A stretch of 59,589 nucleotides of DNA from an uncultured Flavobacterium sp. (GCF_946482535.1 NZ_CAMLRU010000001.1:1-59589), one strand, 5' to 3'; shown: positions 41,502 to 50,475, counted from the stretch's first letter. The notes: generated from the letters alone by a model not told the origin. Translations and numbers: made by a program.

Positions 41502-43760
41502 TTAACCGTTGTTAATTTTTAACTTCATTCCCGGTTTCAAACTTTCGTTTTTGATGCCGTTCCATTTTTTGATATCGGAAATGGTTACACCCGGATATTT
41601 TTTGGCTATGCTGAAAAGTGAATCGCCTTTTTTCACGTAATAGGTTTTTACCTCGTTACGGTCATTAGCGGCTACGCTTTCTTTTTTAGTCGTTTTAGCT
41701 TCATTAATAGCCACTTCTTTTTTGGAAACAATTAAGGTTTCGCCCAATTTCACATTGTTGCTTTCTAAGCCGTTCCACTCTTTGATTTCGGCTAAAGTAA
41801 CATTGTATTTTTTGGCAATAGACGCTAAATATTCACCTTTTTTGACTTTGTGCTCAACTATCTTCGTTTCAGTTTTTGGCTCTTCTGTTACTGTGTTTTC
41901 ATTCTTGTTGGCTAACGCTAATTTGGAACCGGTTTGCACATTAAGATCATCCAAATTGTTCCACTTTTTTAAGTCTTCCAAGCTAACATTGAATTTTTTA
42001 GCAATGCTGAATAAGTTGTCACCTTTTTGTACTTCGTAGTAATCACTTGGATTTTCGTTGGCGTCAACATTGTTATCATTTGAAGCAACAGCGGTTTCTG
42101 TTTTATTATCAACAATAACTTTGTCTGCTTTTACTTCTCTTTTAACAGTGGTAACTACTCTTTCGTTTTTGATGATTTTTAGACTGGCGCCCAAAGCAAT
42201 ATTGTTGCTTTTTAATTTATTCCATTTTTTAACTTCGGCTACAGAAACCCCGTATTTATCTGAGATTTCACCTAAATTATCACCTTTTCTGACTTTGTGG
42301 TATTTCACAACGTCTTTGTAAGTAACCACTTTTTCTTCTTTGAAAATTTTGTTGGTGTTTGAAGCTACAGCTGTGGAATCAGCTGACCTGCCCGGTTTAC
42401 TTTCAGTTGAAGCGATGGCGGTATTGTTATCATCGGCTACATAAATTTTTAGATTTCTTCCCAATGGGGCTTTGCTGCTTCTTAAACGATTCCATTTTTT
42501 TAATTCAGAAACTGTAATGCCGTATCGTTTAGAAATTTCGCTTAAGCTTTCGCCTCTTCTTACTTTGTGATACTTAATGTTTCCGTAATCTGTTGAAGCT
42601 ACAGCAGTTCTTTCAAAAGGTTTTTCTCTTTTGCTGAACTCATAATCCGCATACGCATAAATTTTTTCTTCATTCGAAGTGAAAACCGCTACTTTATCAA
42701 CAGGCAATCTTAAAAAGTGATTTTGTCCCGAAATATAAGGTACTTCTTCTCTTTTGTAAGACGGATTTAAAAACTGTAATTCGGCCACCGAAACATCCAA
42801 CAAATCGGCAATTTGTTTGAACGTTAAGGCTCTTTTTACCATTACCGTATCAGTCGCAAAATGATTCGCAATTGCTCTGTCCGGTTTGATACCGTGTTCT
42901 TTGTGGTATTCAAAAATATACATCGTGGCCAAGAAAGCCGGAACATAACCTTGAGTTTCTTTGTGTAAATAAGGTCGGATATTCCAATAGTTTTGCTTTC
43001 CGCCCGAACGACGAATCGCTTTGGCCACATTACCAGGACCGGTATTATACGACGCTAAAACCAAATCCCAATCGCCAAAAATAGCATACATGTTTTTCAT
43101 GTATTGGGTGGCGGCATTACTGGCTTTCAAAGGATCGCTTCTTTCATCTACGTAAGTGTCCACTTTTAAACCGTATTGTTTTCCGGTTTGGTACATAAAC
43201 TGCCACAAACCTGTTGCCCCTACTCTCGAAACCGCTCTTGGGTTTAGAGCCGATTCTACAACCGATAGATATTTGATTTCTAAAGGAATATTTTGAGCCG
43301 CTAATGACTCTTCGAACATAGGAAAGTAATATTGAGAAATCCCTATTAATCTTTCGAAAGAACGTTTTCTGTTCTTCAAAAACGATTTGATTACGTTTTC
43401 TAATCCCTGATTGTATTCGATGTTGAAAGGCGATTTTTCGTCTAGTGCTTTTAACCTTTCTTTCAAAAGTTCGGTAGGCAATTCATAATCTACCTTTTGA
43501 TCAACATCAATATTTTTGATATCAAAAGTCAGCTCATTATACAAATCCAAACTAGCCAATTCCTTCATCCACATACTATCAATGCATTTGGCCAAATTAT
43601 CATGAACAAATGTTGCTTTGATAGAGTCGAGTACTTCTCTTTTGGTTAGTTCTTTCTTGGGTAACTTAAGTTGAGTAGGTAAAACCTTGATGGTATCTTG
43701 GGCAAAAATTGCCGAAGAAGCCAAAAAGAGCGCCAATGTTGTGATTTTTCTAATATTCAT
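41502..43760 (-). CDS. Lytic transglycosylase with five LysM domains (MltD-like)
   Basis: A 752-residue exported protein with signal peptide 1-20. The SLT domain (about 130-300) has the catalytic Glu in VVESALNPRAVSRVGATGLWQF and ends with VLASYNTGPGNV. Five LysM domains follow toward the C-terminus, each with the pattern YHKVRRGESLSEISKRYGI, KKWN and a LKI end, joined by Ser/Thr/Asn-rich linkers. It cleaves peptidoglycan and holds to the wall. The number of LysM domains exceeds E. coli MltD (two). Confidence 0.94.
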   Translation of the reverse strand: MNIRKITTLALFLASSAIFAQDTIKVLPTQLKLPKKELTKREVLDSIKATFVHDNLAKCIDSMWMKELASLDLYNELTFDIKNIDVDQKVDYELPTELLKERLKALDEKSPFNIEYNQGLENVIKSFLKNRKRSFERLIGISQYYFPMFEESLAAQNIPLEIKYLSVVESALNPRAVSRVGATGLWQFMYQTGKQYGLKVDTYVDERSDPLKASNAATQYMKNMYAIFGDWDLVLASYNTGPGNVAKAIRRSGGKQNYWNIRPYLHKETQGYVPAFLATMYIFEYHKEHGIKPDRAIANHFATDTVMVKRALTFKQIADLLDVSVAELQFLNPSYKREEVPYISGQNHFLRLPVDKVAVFTSNEEKIYAYADYEFSKREKPFERTAVASTDYGNIKYHKVRRGESLSEISKRYGITVSELKKWNRLRSSKAPLGRNLKIYVADDNNTAIASTESKPGRSADSTAVASNTNKIFKEEKVVTYKDVVKYHKVRKGDNLGEISDKYGVSVAEVKKWNKLKSNNIALGASLKIIKNERVVTTVKREVKADKVIVDNKTETAVASNDNNVDANENPSDYYEVQKGDNLFSIAKKFNVSLEDLKKWNNLDDLNVQTGSKLALANKNENTVTEEPKTETKIVEHKVKKGEYLASIAKKYNVTLAEIKEWNGLESNNVKLGETLIVSKKEVAINEAKTTKKESVAANDRNEVKTYYVKKGDSLFSIAKKYPGVTISDIKKWNGIKNESLKPGMKLKINNG

Positions 43761-43793
43761 ATGTAAAATATTATAAGTGGTATTTTATTTCAG

Positions 43794-43817
43794 CGTTGTT
43801 AATCATGATTAACAACG
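43794..43817. repeat. 24-bp perfect palindrome between pgk and mltD-like gene
   Basis: Arms CGTTGTTAATCA and TGATTAACAACG meet with no spacer. It lies 34 nt upstream of the transglycosylase ATG and 33 nt after the pgk stop. No T tract of note, so it may be an operator or a dispersed repeat. Confidence 0.75.
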
Positions 43818-43849
43818 TAATTAATTGTCTTTTATTGTATTGTAAAATG

Positions 43850-45037
43850 TTAATTAACAATAGCTGCAATTCCGGGTAAAACTTTTCCTTCTAACATTTC
43901 CAACATGGCCCCGCCACCGGTAGAAACATAGCTCATTTTATCTTCCAAGCCAAACTGTTTTACGGCTGACACCGAATCTCCTCCTCCAACTAATGAAAAA
44001 GCACCGTTTGCGGTTGACTCTGCAATGTAATTCCCTAATGTAATGGTTCCTTTGGCAAAATTTTCCATTTCAAAAACGCCTAATGGTCCGTTCCAAAGAA
44101 TGGTTTTTGACTTCATGATGACTTCTTTGAAATTTTCCAATGATTTCGGTCCGGCATCTAAGCCTTGCCAACCTTCGGGAATTTCGCGAACATCAACAAC
44201 TTGTGTGTTTGCCTCGTTAGAAAAAGCATCGGCTGCAATTACATCTACCGGAATATGAATCTGAACATTTTTTTCTTTGGCCAAACGCAAAATTTCTAAA
44301 GCTAACTCTTGTTTGTCATCCTCACAAATCGAATTTCCGATGTTCCCGCCCAAAGCTTTTACAAACGTAAAAGTCATTCCGCCACCAATAATCATGTGGT
44401 CAACCTTGTCTAAAATATTTTCAATCACCGTAATTTTTGAAGACACTTTTGAGCCTCCAAGAACTGCAGTTACCGGTTTTACCGAATTATTCAAAACGCG
44501 ATTCAAACTGTCAATTTCCTTAGCCAAAAGCAGTCCGAAACATTTATGGTTTGGAAAAAACTTGGCTATAATTGTAGTTGAAGCGTGTGCTCTGTGTGCT
44601 GTTCCGAAAGCGTCATTCACATAAATATCACCTAAAGCAGCTAATTCTTTGGCAAAATTTTCATCTCCGGCTTCTTCTTCGGCATAAAAACGAAGGTTTT
44701 CTAACAATAAAACTTCGCCTGGTTTTAAATTTTCGGCCGCCTTTTGAGCCACTTCACCACGACAATCCGTCGAAAAAAGAACGTTAACCCCTAAAACTTC
44801 AGATGTTTTTGCTACAATATGTCTTAATGAATATTGGTCTTGTTTTCCTTTTGGTCTTCCCAAATGTGACATCAAAATTACACTTCCTCCATCGGCGAGA
44901 ATCTTATCTATAGTTGGTTTTGCGGCTTCAATTCGATTAGCATCGGTTACATTGAAATTCTCATCTAACGGCACATTAAAATCAACTCTTATTATCGCTT
45001 TTTTGGCATTGAAATTAAAATCTTGAAGTGTTTTCAT
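43850..45037 (-). CDS. pgk: Phosphoglycerate kinase
   Basis: A 395-residue glycolytic enzyme transferring phosphate between 1,3-bisphosphoglycerate and ADP. Motifs: [12 protein letters not shown] at the N-terminus, [20 protein letters not shown] and the nucleotide-binding [17 protein letters not shown] and [11 protein letters not shown] at the end. Normal length. A -7 element is at 45066-45073, with box D close by on the other strand. Confidence 0.97.
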   Translation of the reverse strand: MKTLQDFNFNAKKAIIRVDFNVPLDENFNVTDANRIEAAKPTIDKILADGGSVILMSHLGRPKGKQDQYSLRHIVAKTSEVLGVNVLFSTDCRGEVAQKAAENLKPGEVLLLENLRFYAEEEAGDENFAKELAALGDIYVNDAFGTAHRAHASTTIIAKFFPNHKCFGLLLAKEIDSLNRVLNNSVKPVTAVLGGSKVSSKITVIENILDKVDHMIIGGGMTFTFVKALGGNIGNSICEDDKQELALEILRLAKEKNVQIHIPVDVIAADAFSNEANTQVVDVREIPEGWQGLDAGPKSLENFKEVIMKSKTILWNGPLGVFEMENFAKGTITLGNYIAESTANGAFSLVGGGDSVSAVKQFGLEDKMSYVSTGGGAMLEMLEGKVLPGIAAIVN

Positions 45038-45065
45038 CTAAAATTTAAGTGGTTATGATTCCTTG

Positions 45066-45073
45066 CAAATATA
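45066..45073 (-). promoter_or_regulatory. pgk -7 element TATATTTG
   Basis: Minus-strand TATATTTG matches TAnnTTTG, 29-36 nt before the pgk ATG. Its -33 region is covered by box D. Confidence 0.5.
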
Positions 45074-45084
45074 ATAAAATTTAA

Positions 45085-45120
45085 TTTCATCGGTTAATTT
45101 TGTGCTTTTATCGATGATTT
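45085..45120 (+). promoter_or_regulatory. Box D: TTTCATCG / TTTTATCG direct repeat, 21-bp period
   Basis: TTTCATCG (45085-45092) and TTTTATCG (45106-45113) flank GTTAATTTTGTGC. The 21-bp period is two helical turns, as in LytTR-type binding sites. It lies upstream of both pgk (minus) and the DNA polymerase delta' gene (plus), so the target is not certain. Confidence 0.6.
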
Positions 45121-45249
45121 TTAAGAAAAAATTAAGGTCTAAATAATTTATTTTCAATTGGATAGTAAATGAGTGAGTTAAAACAAACCTTTTGTGATAA
45201 TGTGAAACTTTTGAACTTATTGGAGATAGATTGCTTTTCTTTTAGACAA

Positions 45250-45271
45250 ATATTTGCTCTATATTTGCTCT
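45250..45271 (+). repeat. Perfect 11-bp tandem repeat at the start of the delta' gene
   Basis: ATATTTGCTCT occurs twice without spacer and ends directly before the ATG at 45272. The -7-like TATATTTG (45260-45267) straddles the junction of the two copies and ends 4 nt before the ATG. Confidence 0.7.
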
Positions 45272-46420
45272 ATGCAGTTTTCAGAAATATTGGGTCAGGA
45301 TTACCTGAAAAAACATCTTGTAACCAGCGCTTTGTCGGGTAGGATTCCGCATGCACAATTGTTTGTTGGTCCCGAAGGCAGTGGCACTTTGGCTATGGCT
45401 ATTGCTTATGCACAATTTGTTTTGTGTAACAATATTGGCTCTGAAAACACCGGCGGAAATGAAAGTTGCAACTTAAAATTTCAAACATTATCGCATCCTG
45501 ATTTGCATTTTATTTACCCTAACGTGGCCAACGACGAGGTAAAATCAAAACCTAAAAGTGCTGATTTTATTGGTGATTGGCGTGAGTTTGTTCTTAAAAA
45601 TCCTTACGGTAGTTTATTTGATTGGTACAAACATTTGGGCGTTGAAAAAAAACAAGGGATGATTCGCGTAGAAGATGCTCAAGATATTTTGAAATCATTG
45701 GCTTTAAAGTCCTACGAAGGCGGGTATAAAATTATGATTGTGTGGATGGTGGAAAAGATGAATCTTGAAGCCTCAAACAAGCTTTTAAAGCTATTGGAAG
45801 AGCCGCCGGAAAAAACTCTTTTCATTTTGATTTCAGAGAATGAAGAAGATATTATTCAAACCATTCGTTCGCGTTGTCAAGCCTTACATTTTAGTCCTTT
45901 GCCGGAAGCTGTAATCGTCAGAGCCATGAGAGAACGGTATTTTTTAGATGAAACTTCTGCCTTAAAAGTGGCCCATTTGTCACAAGGAAATTACAACAAA
46001 GCCATTCACATTTTAAACAATGACAACAAAGATTTTCCTTTTGAAAGATGGTTTGTTGATTGGGTAAGAGCAGCCTTTAGAGCCAAAGGAAATGCTTCGG
46101 CTATTCACGATTTAATTTCCTGGAGTGAAGAAGTGGCCGGCATAGGCAGAGAAGGACAAAAACAATTTCTGGCCTTCTGTATTGATATGTTCCGACAAGC
46201 ACTATTGCTCAACTACCAAGCGGAAAAATTAGTGTATTTAGATCCTGAAGTAGAAGGTTTTAAATTAGAAAAATTTGCTCCTTTTGTCACAGGAAACAAC
46301 ATTAATGAAATTTTCAAGGAGCTTTCGGATGCTTCTTATCACATTGAACGAAATGGCAATGCCAAAATCATTTTAACTGATTTGTCTATAAAATTAACGC
46401 GATTAATCCATAATAAATAA
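45272..46420 (+). CDS. DNA polymerase III delta' subunit (clamp loader)
   Basis: A 382-residue clamp-loader subunit homologous to DnaX/HolB. It has IPHAQLFVGPEGSGTLAMAIAYAQF in the P-loop position, in which the usual Lys of GKT/S is missing (delta' subunits do not hydrolyse ATP). The SRC motif is kept in ENEEDIIQTIRSRCQALHF. The zinc-finger cysteines are reduced to two (FVLCNN and NESCNL). ATG at 45272 was chosen since an upstream TTG (45254) lies in a tandem repeat. A DoxX-like gene follows 4 nt later. Confidence 0.88.
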   Translation: MQFSEILGQDYLKKHLVTSALSGRIPHAQLFVGPEGSGTLAMAIAYAQFVLCNNIGSENTGGNESCNLKFQTLSHPDLHFIYPNVANDEVKSKPKSADFIGDWREFVLKNPYGSLFDWYKHLGVEKKQGMIRVEDAQDILKSLALKSYEGGYKIMIVWMVEKMNLEASNKLLKLLEEPPEKTLFILISENEEDIIQTIRSRCQALHFSPLPEAVIVRAMRERYFLDETSALKVAHLSQGNYNKAIHILNNDNKDFPFERWFVDWVRAAFRAKGNASAIHDLISWSEEVAGIGREGQKQFLAFCIDMFRQALLLNYQAEKLVYLDPEVEGFKLEKFAPFVTGNNINEIFKELSDASYHIERNGNAKIILTDLSIKLTRLIHNK

Positions 46421-46424
46421 ACCT

Positions 46425-46808
46425 ATGAACAATACTGCTTCTATTTTAGTTTTGCTTTTTTTAGCGGTTACTTTTGTACAATCTGCTTATGATAAAGTCT
46501 TTGAATGGAAAGGCAATGTGGAATGGCTTAAGGGGCATTTTGCTCAAACCATTTTAAAAAATTATGTGCCAATGGCGCTCTTTATAATATTGGTATTAGA
46601 ATTAGTTACCGGTATATTCAGTCTTGTTGGCTGTGTGGAATTGATGGTGAATGGTGGAAAAACTTATGGTAAATACGCCGCCATTTTTTCCTCTATAACA
46701 CTGATATTGTTATTGTTAGGCCAAAGATTAGCCAAAGATTACGATGGTGCCAGAACCATTGCCATCTATTTTATCCCTTCTGTTTTGGCGGTTTGGTGGT
46801 TAAGCTAA
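46425..46808 (+). CDS. DoxX-like small membrane protein
   Basis: A 127-residue membrane protein with about four hydrophobic segments. The start (LVLLFLAVTFVQSAYDKVFEWKGNVEWL) and the helix after FAQTILKNYVP resemble DoxX/DoxD-like proteins, whose function is poorly known. It follows the delta' gene by 4 nt, presumably cotranscribed, and is closed by a perfect terminator. Confidence 0.75.
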   Translation: MNNTASILVLLFLAVTFVQSAYDKVFEWKGNVEWLKGHFAQTILKNYVPMALFIILVLELVTGIFSLVGCVELMVNGGKTYGKYAAIFSSITLILLLLGQRLAKDYDGARTIAIYFIPSVLAVWWLS

Positions 46809-46823
46809 GAAGCCTTTTAAAAC

Positions 46824-46861
46824 AAAAAAGCCACTATCAGATTTTTGATAGTGGCTTTTTT
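46824..46861. terminator. Bidirectional terminator between DoxX-like gene and OmpH gene
   Basis: AAAAAAGCCACTATCA, loop of 6, TGATAGTGGCTTTTTT: 16-bp stem. Confidence 0.95.
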
Positions 46862-46877
46862 TATAGAGATTAAAATC

Positions 46878-47453
46878 TTATTTCTTTTCTTCTTTCGCTG
46901 TTGCCGGTTTCTCTTCGGTTTTGTCAGAAGATTTGTATTTGTCGTTGACTAATTTGATTATTTCTTTCGTAATATCATAACTGTCTTTAGCATATAAAAC
47001 CGAGGCTACATCACCGGTTCCATAGATATAATCATAGCCTTTCTCTTTACCGTAATCTTTGATGGCTTTTCTGTATTTGCTCACTAAAGAATCCATTTCT
47101 ACTCCGCTTTCCTCTTGTAATTGTCTTAACATTGCTTGTTGTGCGTAGCTCAACTCTTGCTCTCTTTGTTGTAATTCAGCTCCTTTTTGTTGCGCCCAAA
47201 CTTGTCCGTTTGCTTGTGCATTTTTTTGGAAATTAGCGGCTTCCGATTTGAATCGATTGACTTCAACTTCTAACTGACTTCCCATTACTTTGGATTTGTC
47301 TTTGTATTTCTCTCCGATATCTTTAGCTTCTATTGATTCGTCCATTAATTTTGACGTATCGATATAAGCTGTTTTAAATTCTTTTGCTTCTGTAGTTTTA
47401 TTGCAGGAAATTATAGAAATGGCCAATGCAAAAAGGATAACTGTTTTCTTCAT
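46878..47453 (-). CDS. OmpH/Skp family lipoprotein
   Basis: A 191-residue protein with a lipobox-like IISC (Cys about 17) followed by the OmpH start FKTAYIDTSKLMDESIEAKDI. A long coiled coil (about 50-130, Gln/Glu/Ala rich) forms the Skp-type tentacles, then YDYIYGTGDVASVLYAKDSYDIT is the conserved end. Skp chaperones outer-membrane proteins in the periplasm; the lipid anchor is a variation of Bacteroidota members. A candidate -7 element (TACTTTTG) lies at 47485-47492. Confidence 0.88.
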   Translation of the reverse strand: MKKTVILFALAISIISCNKTTEAKEFKTAYIDTSKLMDESIEAKDIGEKYKDKSKVMGSQLEVEVNRFKSEAANFQKNAQANGQVWAQQKGAELQQREQELSYAQQAMLRQLQEESGVEMDSLVSKYRKAIKDYGKEKGYDYIYGTGDVASVLYAKDSYDITKEIIKLVNDKYKSSDKTEEKPATAKEEKK

Positions 47454-47484
47454 TATGATGATTTGATAAATTTATTTTCGGTTC

Positions 47485-47492
47485 CAAAAGTA
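47485..47492 (-). promoter_or_regulatory. ompH -7 element TACTTTTG
   Basis: Minus-strand TACTTTTG fits TAnnTTTG, 32-39 nt before the ATG. No suitable TTG at -33 was found. Confidence 0.45.
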
Positions 47493-47524
47493 TAAAAATA
47501 AACCGCAATAAGCTAACGATGAAA

Positions 47525-47552
47525 AGAAGGCATTTTTGCCTCTTTTTTATTC
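47525..47552. terminator. Possible weak bidirectional terminator after the methyltransferase
   Basis: AGGCA-TTTT-TGCCT with a T tract on one side and TCTTTTC on the other, seen from the minus strand after the methyltransferase gene. Confidence 0.4.
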
Positions 47553-47619
47553 GATAAGATTTAATTATGGTTTAAACAAAAACGATAATTGGTTGTTATT
47601 AATTTTAGATTCAAATAAA

Positions 47620-47695
47620 GCGTTTTAAGAGCGCTTCTGTTTTTCGTTAGCCAAATCCATGTCTGTGTGGGTTTTGATTAAATAACGCTCTTTTA
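47620..47695. other. Imperfect inverted repeat in the ompH-methyltransferase gap
   Basis: GCGTTTTAAGAGCGCTT at the left and AACGCTCTTTTAAA at the right can pair (TTTTAAGAGCG with CGCTCTTTTAAA) across about 50 nt. It could be a small structured RNA or a remnant; nothing else supports this. Confidence 0.3.
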
Positions 47696-47703
47696 AATGG
47701 TTT

Positions 47704-48549
47704 TTATTGGTTTTTTATGATATAAATATGCGAAGAATACTCTTTTGTCTTCTTTCCGTTAAGATTTGACTTCCATCCAACAAAAAATGCCCTGATGAAA
47801 TTCATTTTACCTGATTTATATTTTTCCGAAAGCAAGCTCACATAAAAGCTGTCAAATTTCATGGGTAAGACTTCAACTAGTTTCATTTCTTTTTCTGCAA
47901 ATAATTTTTCGATGGCTGTTTTAGAAAAATGCCAAATGTGTCTTGGCACATCATAAGCCGCCCAATACTTTCCATAAAAATTAGCATCAAAAGATTTAAA
48001 ATTGGGTACAGCAATGATTATCGTTCCTGTTGGTTTTATAAGTCGCTTTAGTTCTGTTAAATATTCGTCCAAATTAGGCACATGTTCCAAAACATGCCAC
48101 ATAGTAATTACATCAAAAGAATGGCTTTCAAGTGCTGTTAAATTTTCAGCAAAAGTAACACCTTTGTTGATAGCGATTCCGTTTGCTTTTGCACTCGGTT
48201 CTATACCGGTTATTTGCCAACCGTCATTTTGGGCCACAACTAAAAAATCTCCTGTTCCGGCACCAACGTCTAAAAGTTTTCCTTTGGTTGATTGTGCGTT
48301 GATTAATTTCAGTTTGTTCTTTAATGCTATGCCTTTTATAAAATGATAGGCTCTTTCAAACAAAGATCGTTTTCCGTCGGTATGCGATATGTAGTCGTCG
48401 CTTTCATAATAGCTTGGCAATTTATCCAAACTTGGTTTGGGGAAAGTAATTAAGATGTCGTATTCGGGGTTGTGGTGCAATTCGAAAATTTCTTTAGAAA
48501 CCGAATAATCTCTAACTTTCTGAAAAAAAATATTGTTTTGAAAACTCAT
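47704..48549 (-). CDS. Class I SAM-dependent methyltransferase
   Basis: A 281-residue protein with Rossmann motif I LLDVGAGTGDFLVVAQ (about 96-111), motif II/acidic loop near FAENLTALES, and the motif IV/V stretch VITMWHVLEHVPNLDEYLTEL. The general shape is that of Methyltransf_23 proteins that act on quinones, sugars or lipids; the substrate is not known. It follows mnmG on the minus strand with a parS-like site between. Confidence 0.87.
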   Translation of the reverse strand: MSFQNNIFFQKVRDYSVSKEIFELHHNPEYDILITFPKPSLDKLPSYYESDDYISHTDGKRSLFERAYHFIKGIALKNKLKLINAQSTKGKLLDVGAGTGDFLVVAQNDGWQITGIEPSAKANGIAINKGVTFAENLTALESHSFDVITMWHVLEHVPNLDEYLTELKRLIKPTGTIIIAVPNFKSFDANFYGKYWAAYDVPRHIWHFSKTAIEKLFAEKEMKLVEVLPMKFDSFYVSLLSEKYKSGKMNFIRAFFVGWKSNLNGKKTKEYSSHIYIIKNQ

Positions 48550-48581
48550 ATAACTCTTTATTGGTAAGGCTTGGCAAACTT

Positions 48582-48597
48582 CGTTTCACGTGGAACG
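48582..48597. promoter_or_regulatory. parS-like site, 14/16 match, after mnmG
   Basis: CGTTTCACGTGGAACG matches the ParB-binding consensus TGTTTCACGTGNAACA except for both outermost bases. It lies between mnmG and the methyltransferase, outside coding sequence. Confidence 0.7.
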
Positions 48598-48602
48598 CAA
48601 AA

Positions 48603-50474
48603 CTATCTTCCCATATAAATTAATAACACTGAAATATCTGCCGGAGAAACTCCGCTAATTCTTGAGGCTTGTGAAATAGTCACCGGACGTATAGTGCTAA
48701 GTTTTTGCTTGGCTTCTATTGACATTGATTTGATTTTATGATAATCAAAATTTTCAGGAATCTTGATGTCTTCTAATCGAATTAATTTTTCGGCATTGTT
48801 TCTTTCCTTTTCTATATAACCAGAATACTTAACTTGAATTTCTGCTTGTTCGATGATTTCTTTATCTAAATCATTTTCCTGAATGTAATTTTGAACTTTT
48901 TCAAATTTCAAAATATCTTCTAACTCAATTTGAGGTCGCGAGAACACTTTGAACATTTTATCCGATTGCGACATCGGTGCGCTTTCTTTTTCAACTAAAA
49001 TCGGATTCGCTTCTTCTTGGGTAATACTTGTTTCTTTGAAGAAGTTGACCATTTTTTCACTTTCATTAAACTTATGTTCCATTCTTCTCATACGTTTTTC
49101 AGATGCCAAGCCTATATCGAAAGACTTTGGTGTTAATCTGAAATCGGCATTATCCTGACGCAATAATGTTCTATATTCTGCTCGAGAAGTAAACATACGG
49201 TATGGTTCTTCCGTGCCTTTGGTGATTAAATCGTCTATTAAAACACCAATATACGCTTCATCACGACGAAGAATCATTGGCTCTTGTTCTTTTACTTTTA
49301 GGGCAGCATTGATTCCGGCCATCATTCCTTGAGAAGCGGCTTCTTCATATCCGGTTGTGCCGTTAATTTGACCGGCAAAATATAAGCCTTCAACTAACTT
49401 AGTTTCTAAGGTATGTTTTAATTGTGTTGGCGGAAAATAATCGTATTCTATGGCATAGCCCGGACGGAAAAATTTAACCTTCTCAAATCCTTCCACAGAA
49501 CGCAAAGCTTTAAACTGAATGTCCTCCGGCAATGATGTTGAAAATCCATTTACATAAACTTCAACGGTATTCCAACCTTCCGGTTCTACGAAAAGCTGAT
49601 GTCTTTCCTTATCAGCAAATCGGTTAATTTTATCTTCAATGGAAGGACAATATCTCGGTCCAATACTTTTAATTCTTCCGTTAAACATTGGAGAGCGATC
49701 AAATCCTTCACGTAAGATGTCGTGAACTTCACTTGAAGTATAAGTCATGTGACACAACAACTGATGCGTTAAGGGCTTGGTTTCATCAGAATAAGAAAAC
49801 TTATCAGGAACCAAATCTCCGGGTTCTTCTCGCATCTTAGAATAATCTAAAGAACGGCCGTCAACTCGTGGCGGTGTTCCGGTTTTCATCCTTCCGGCTA
49901 CGAAACCGGCTTTAATTAAATCTTCCGTAATACCATAGGCAGCAGTCTCACCAGCTCTTCCACCTCCAAATTGTTTATCTCCTATATGAATCAATCCATT
50001 CAAGAAAGTTCCATTCGTAAGTACAACTGTTTTCGATTTAATTTCAATTCCTAATGACGTGACTATTCCTTCAACTTTACCATTCCTAATTAAAAGTCCT
50101 TTGACCATTTCTTGGTAAAAATCGAGGTTTTCAGTACGCTCCAACATCAATCGCCATTCTTCAGCAAAACGCATTCTGTCACTTTGCACTCTTGGCGACC
50201 ACATGGCCGGTCCTTTGGACTTATTCAACATTTTAAATTGTACGGCTGTTTTGTCCGATACAATTCCGGAGTAACCCCCAAGTGCATCTATCTCGCGAAC
50301 GATTTGCCCTTTAGCAATTCCGCCCATAGCCGGATTACATGACATTTGGGCAATGTTCTGCAGACTCATGGTAACCAATAAAGTTTTACAACCTAAATTG
50401 GCTGATGCGGCTGCGGCTTCACAACCGGCATGTCCTGCTCCTACTACTATGGTATCGTATTTTTCTAAAAACAT
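48603..50474 (-). CDS. mnmG: tRNA uridine 5-carboxymethylaminomethyl modification enzyme
   Basis: A 623-residue FAD enzyme (formerly GidA) that with MnmE modifies the wobble uridine of tRNAs. FAD motif VVGAGHAGCEAAAASANLG is at about 10-28, NPAMGGIAKGQIVREIDALGG follows, and the C-terminal helical domain ends with SRISGVSPADISVLLIYMGR. Normal length. mnmG is often near the origin; here two parS-like sites lie at its ends (48582 and 50483). Confidence 0.97.
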   Translation of the reverse strand: MFLEKYDTIVVGAGHAGCEAAAASANLGCKTLLVTMSLQNIAQMSCNPAMGGIAKGQIVREIDALGGYSGIVSDKTAVQFKMLNKSKGPAMWSPRVQSDRMRFAEEWRLMLERTENLDFYQEMVKGLLIRNGKVEGIVTSLGIEIKSKTVVLTNGTFLNGLIHIGDKQFGGGRAGETAAYGITEDLIKAGFVAGRMKTGTPPRVDGRSLDYSKMREEPGDLVPDKFSYSDETKPLTHQLLCHMTYTSSEVHDILREGFDRSPMFNGRIKSIGPRYCPSIEDKINRFADKERHQLFVEPEGWNTVEVYVNGFSTSLPEDIQFKALRSVEGFEKVKFFRPGYAIEYDYFPPTQLKHTLETKLVEGLYFAGQINGTTGYEEAASQGMMAGINAALKVKEQEPMILRRDEAYIGVLIDDLITKGTEEPYRMFTSRAEYRTLLRQDNADFRLTPKSFDIGLASEKRMRRMEHKFNESEKMVNFFKETSITQEEANPILVEKESAPMSQSDKMFKVFSRPQIELEDILKFEKVQNYIQENDLDKEIIEQAEIQVKYSGYIEKERNNAEKLIRLEDIKIPENFDYHKIKSMSIEAKQKLSTIRPVTISQASRISGVSPADISVLLIYMGR

Positions 50475-50475
50475 T

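Noticed and set aside
48582..48597. CACGTG-centred site considered as an ordinary transcription factor box
   Set aside because: The extended 14/16 match to parS and the perfect partner at 50483 on the other side of mnmG favour a ParB site.
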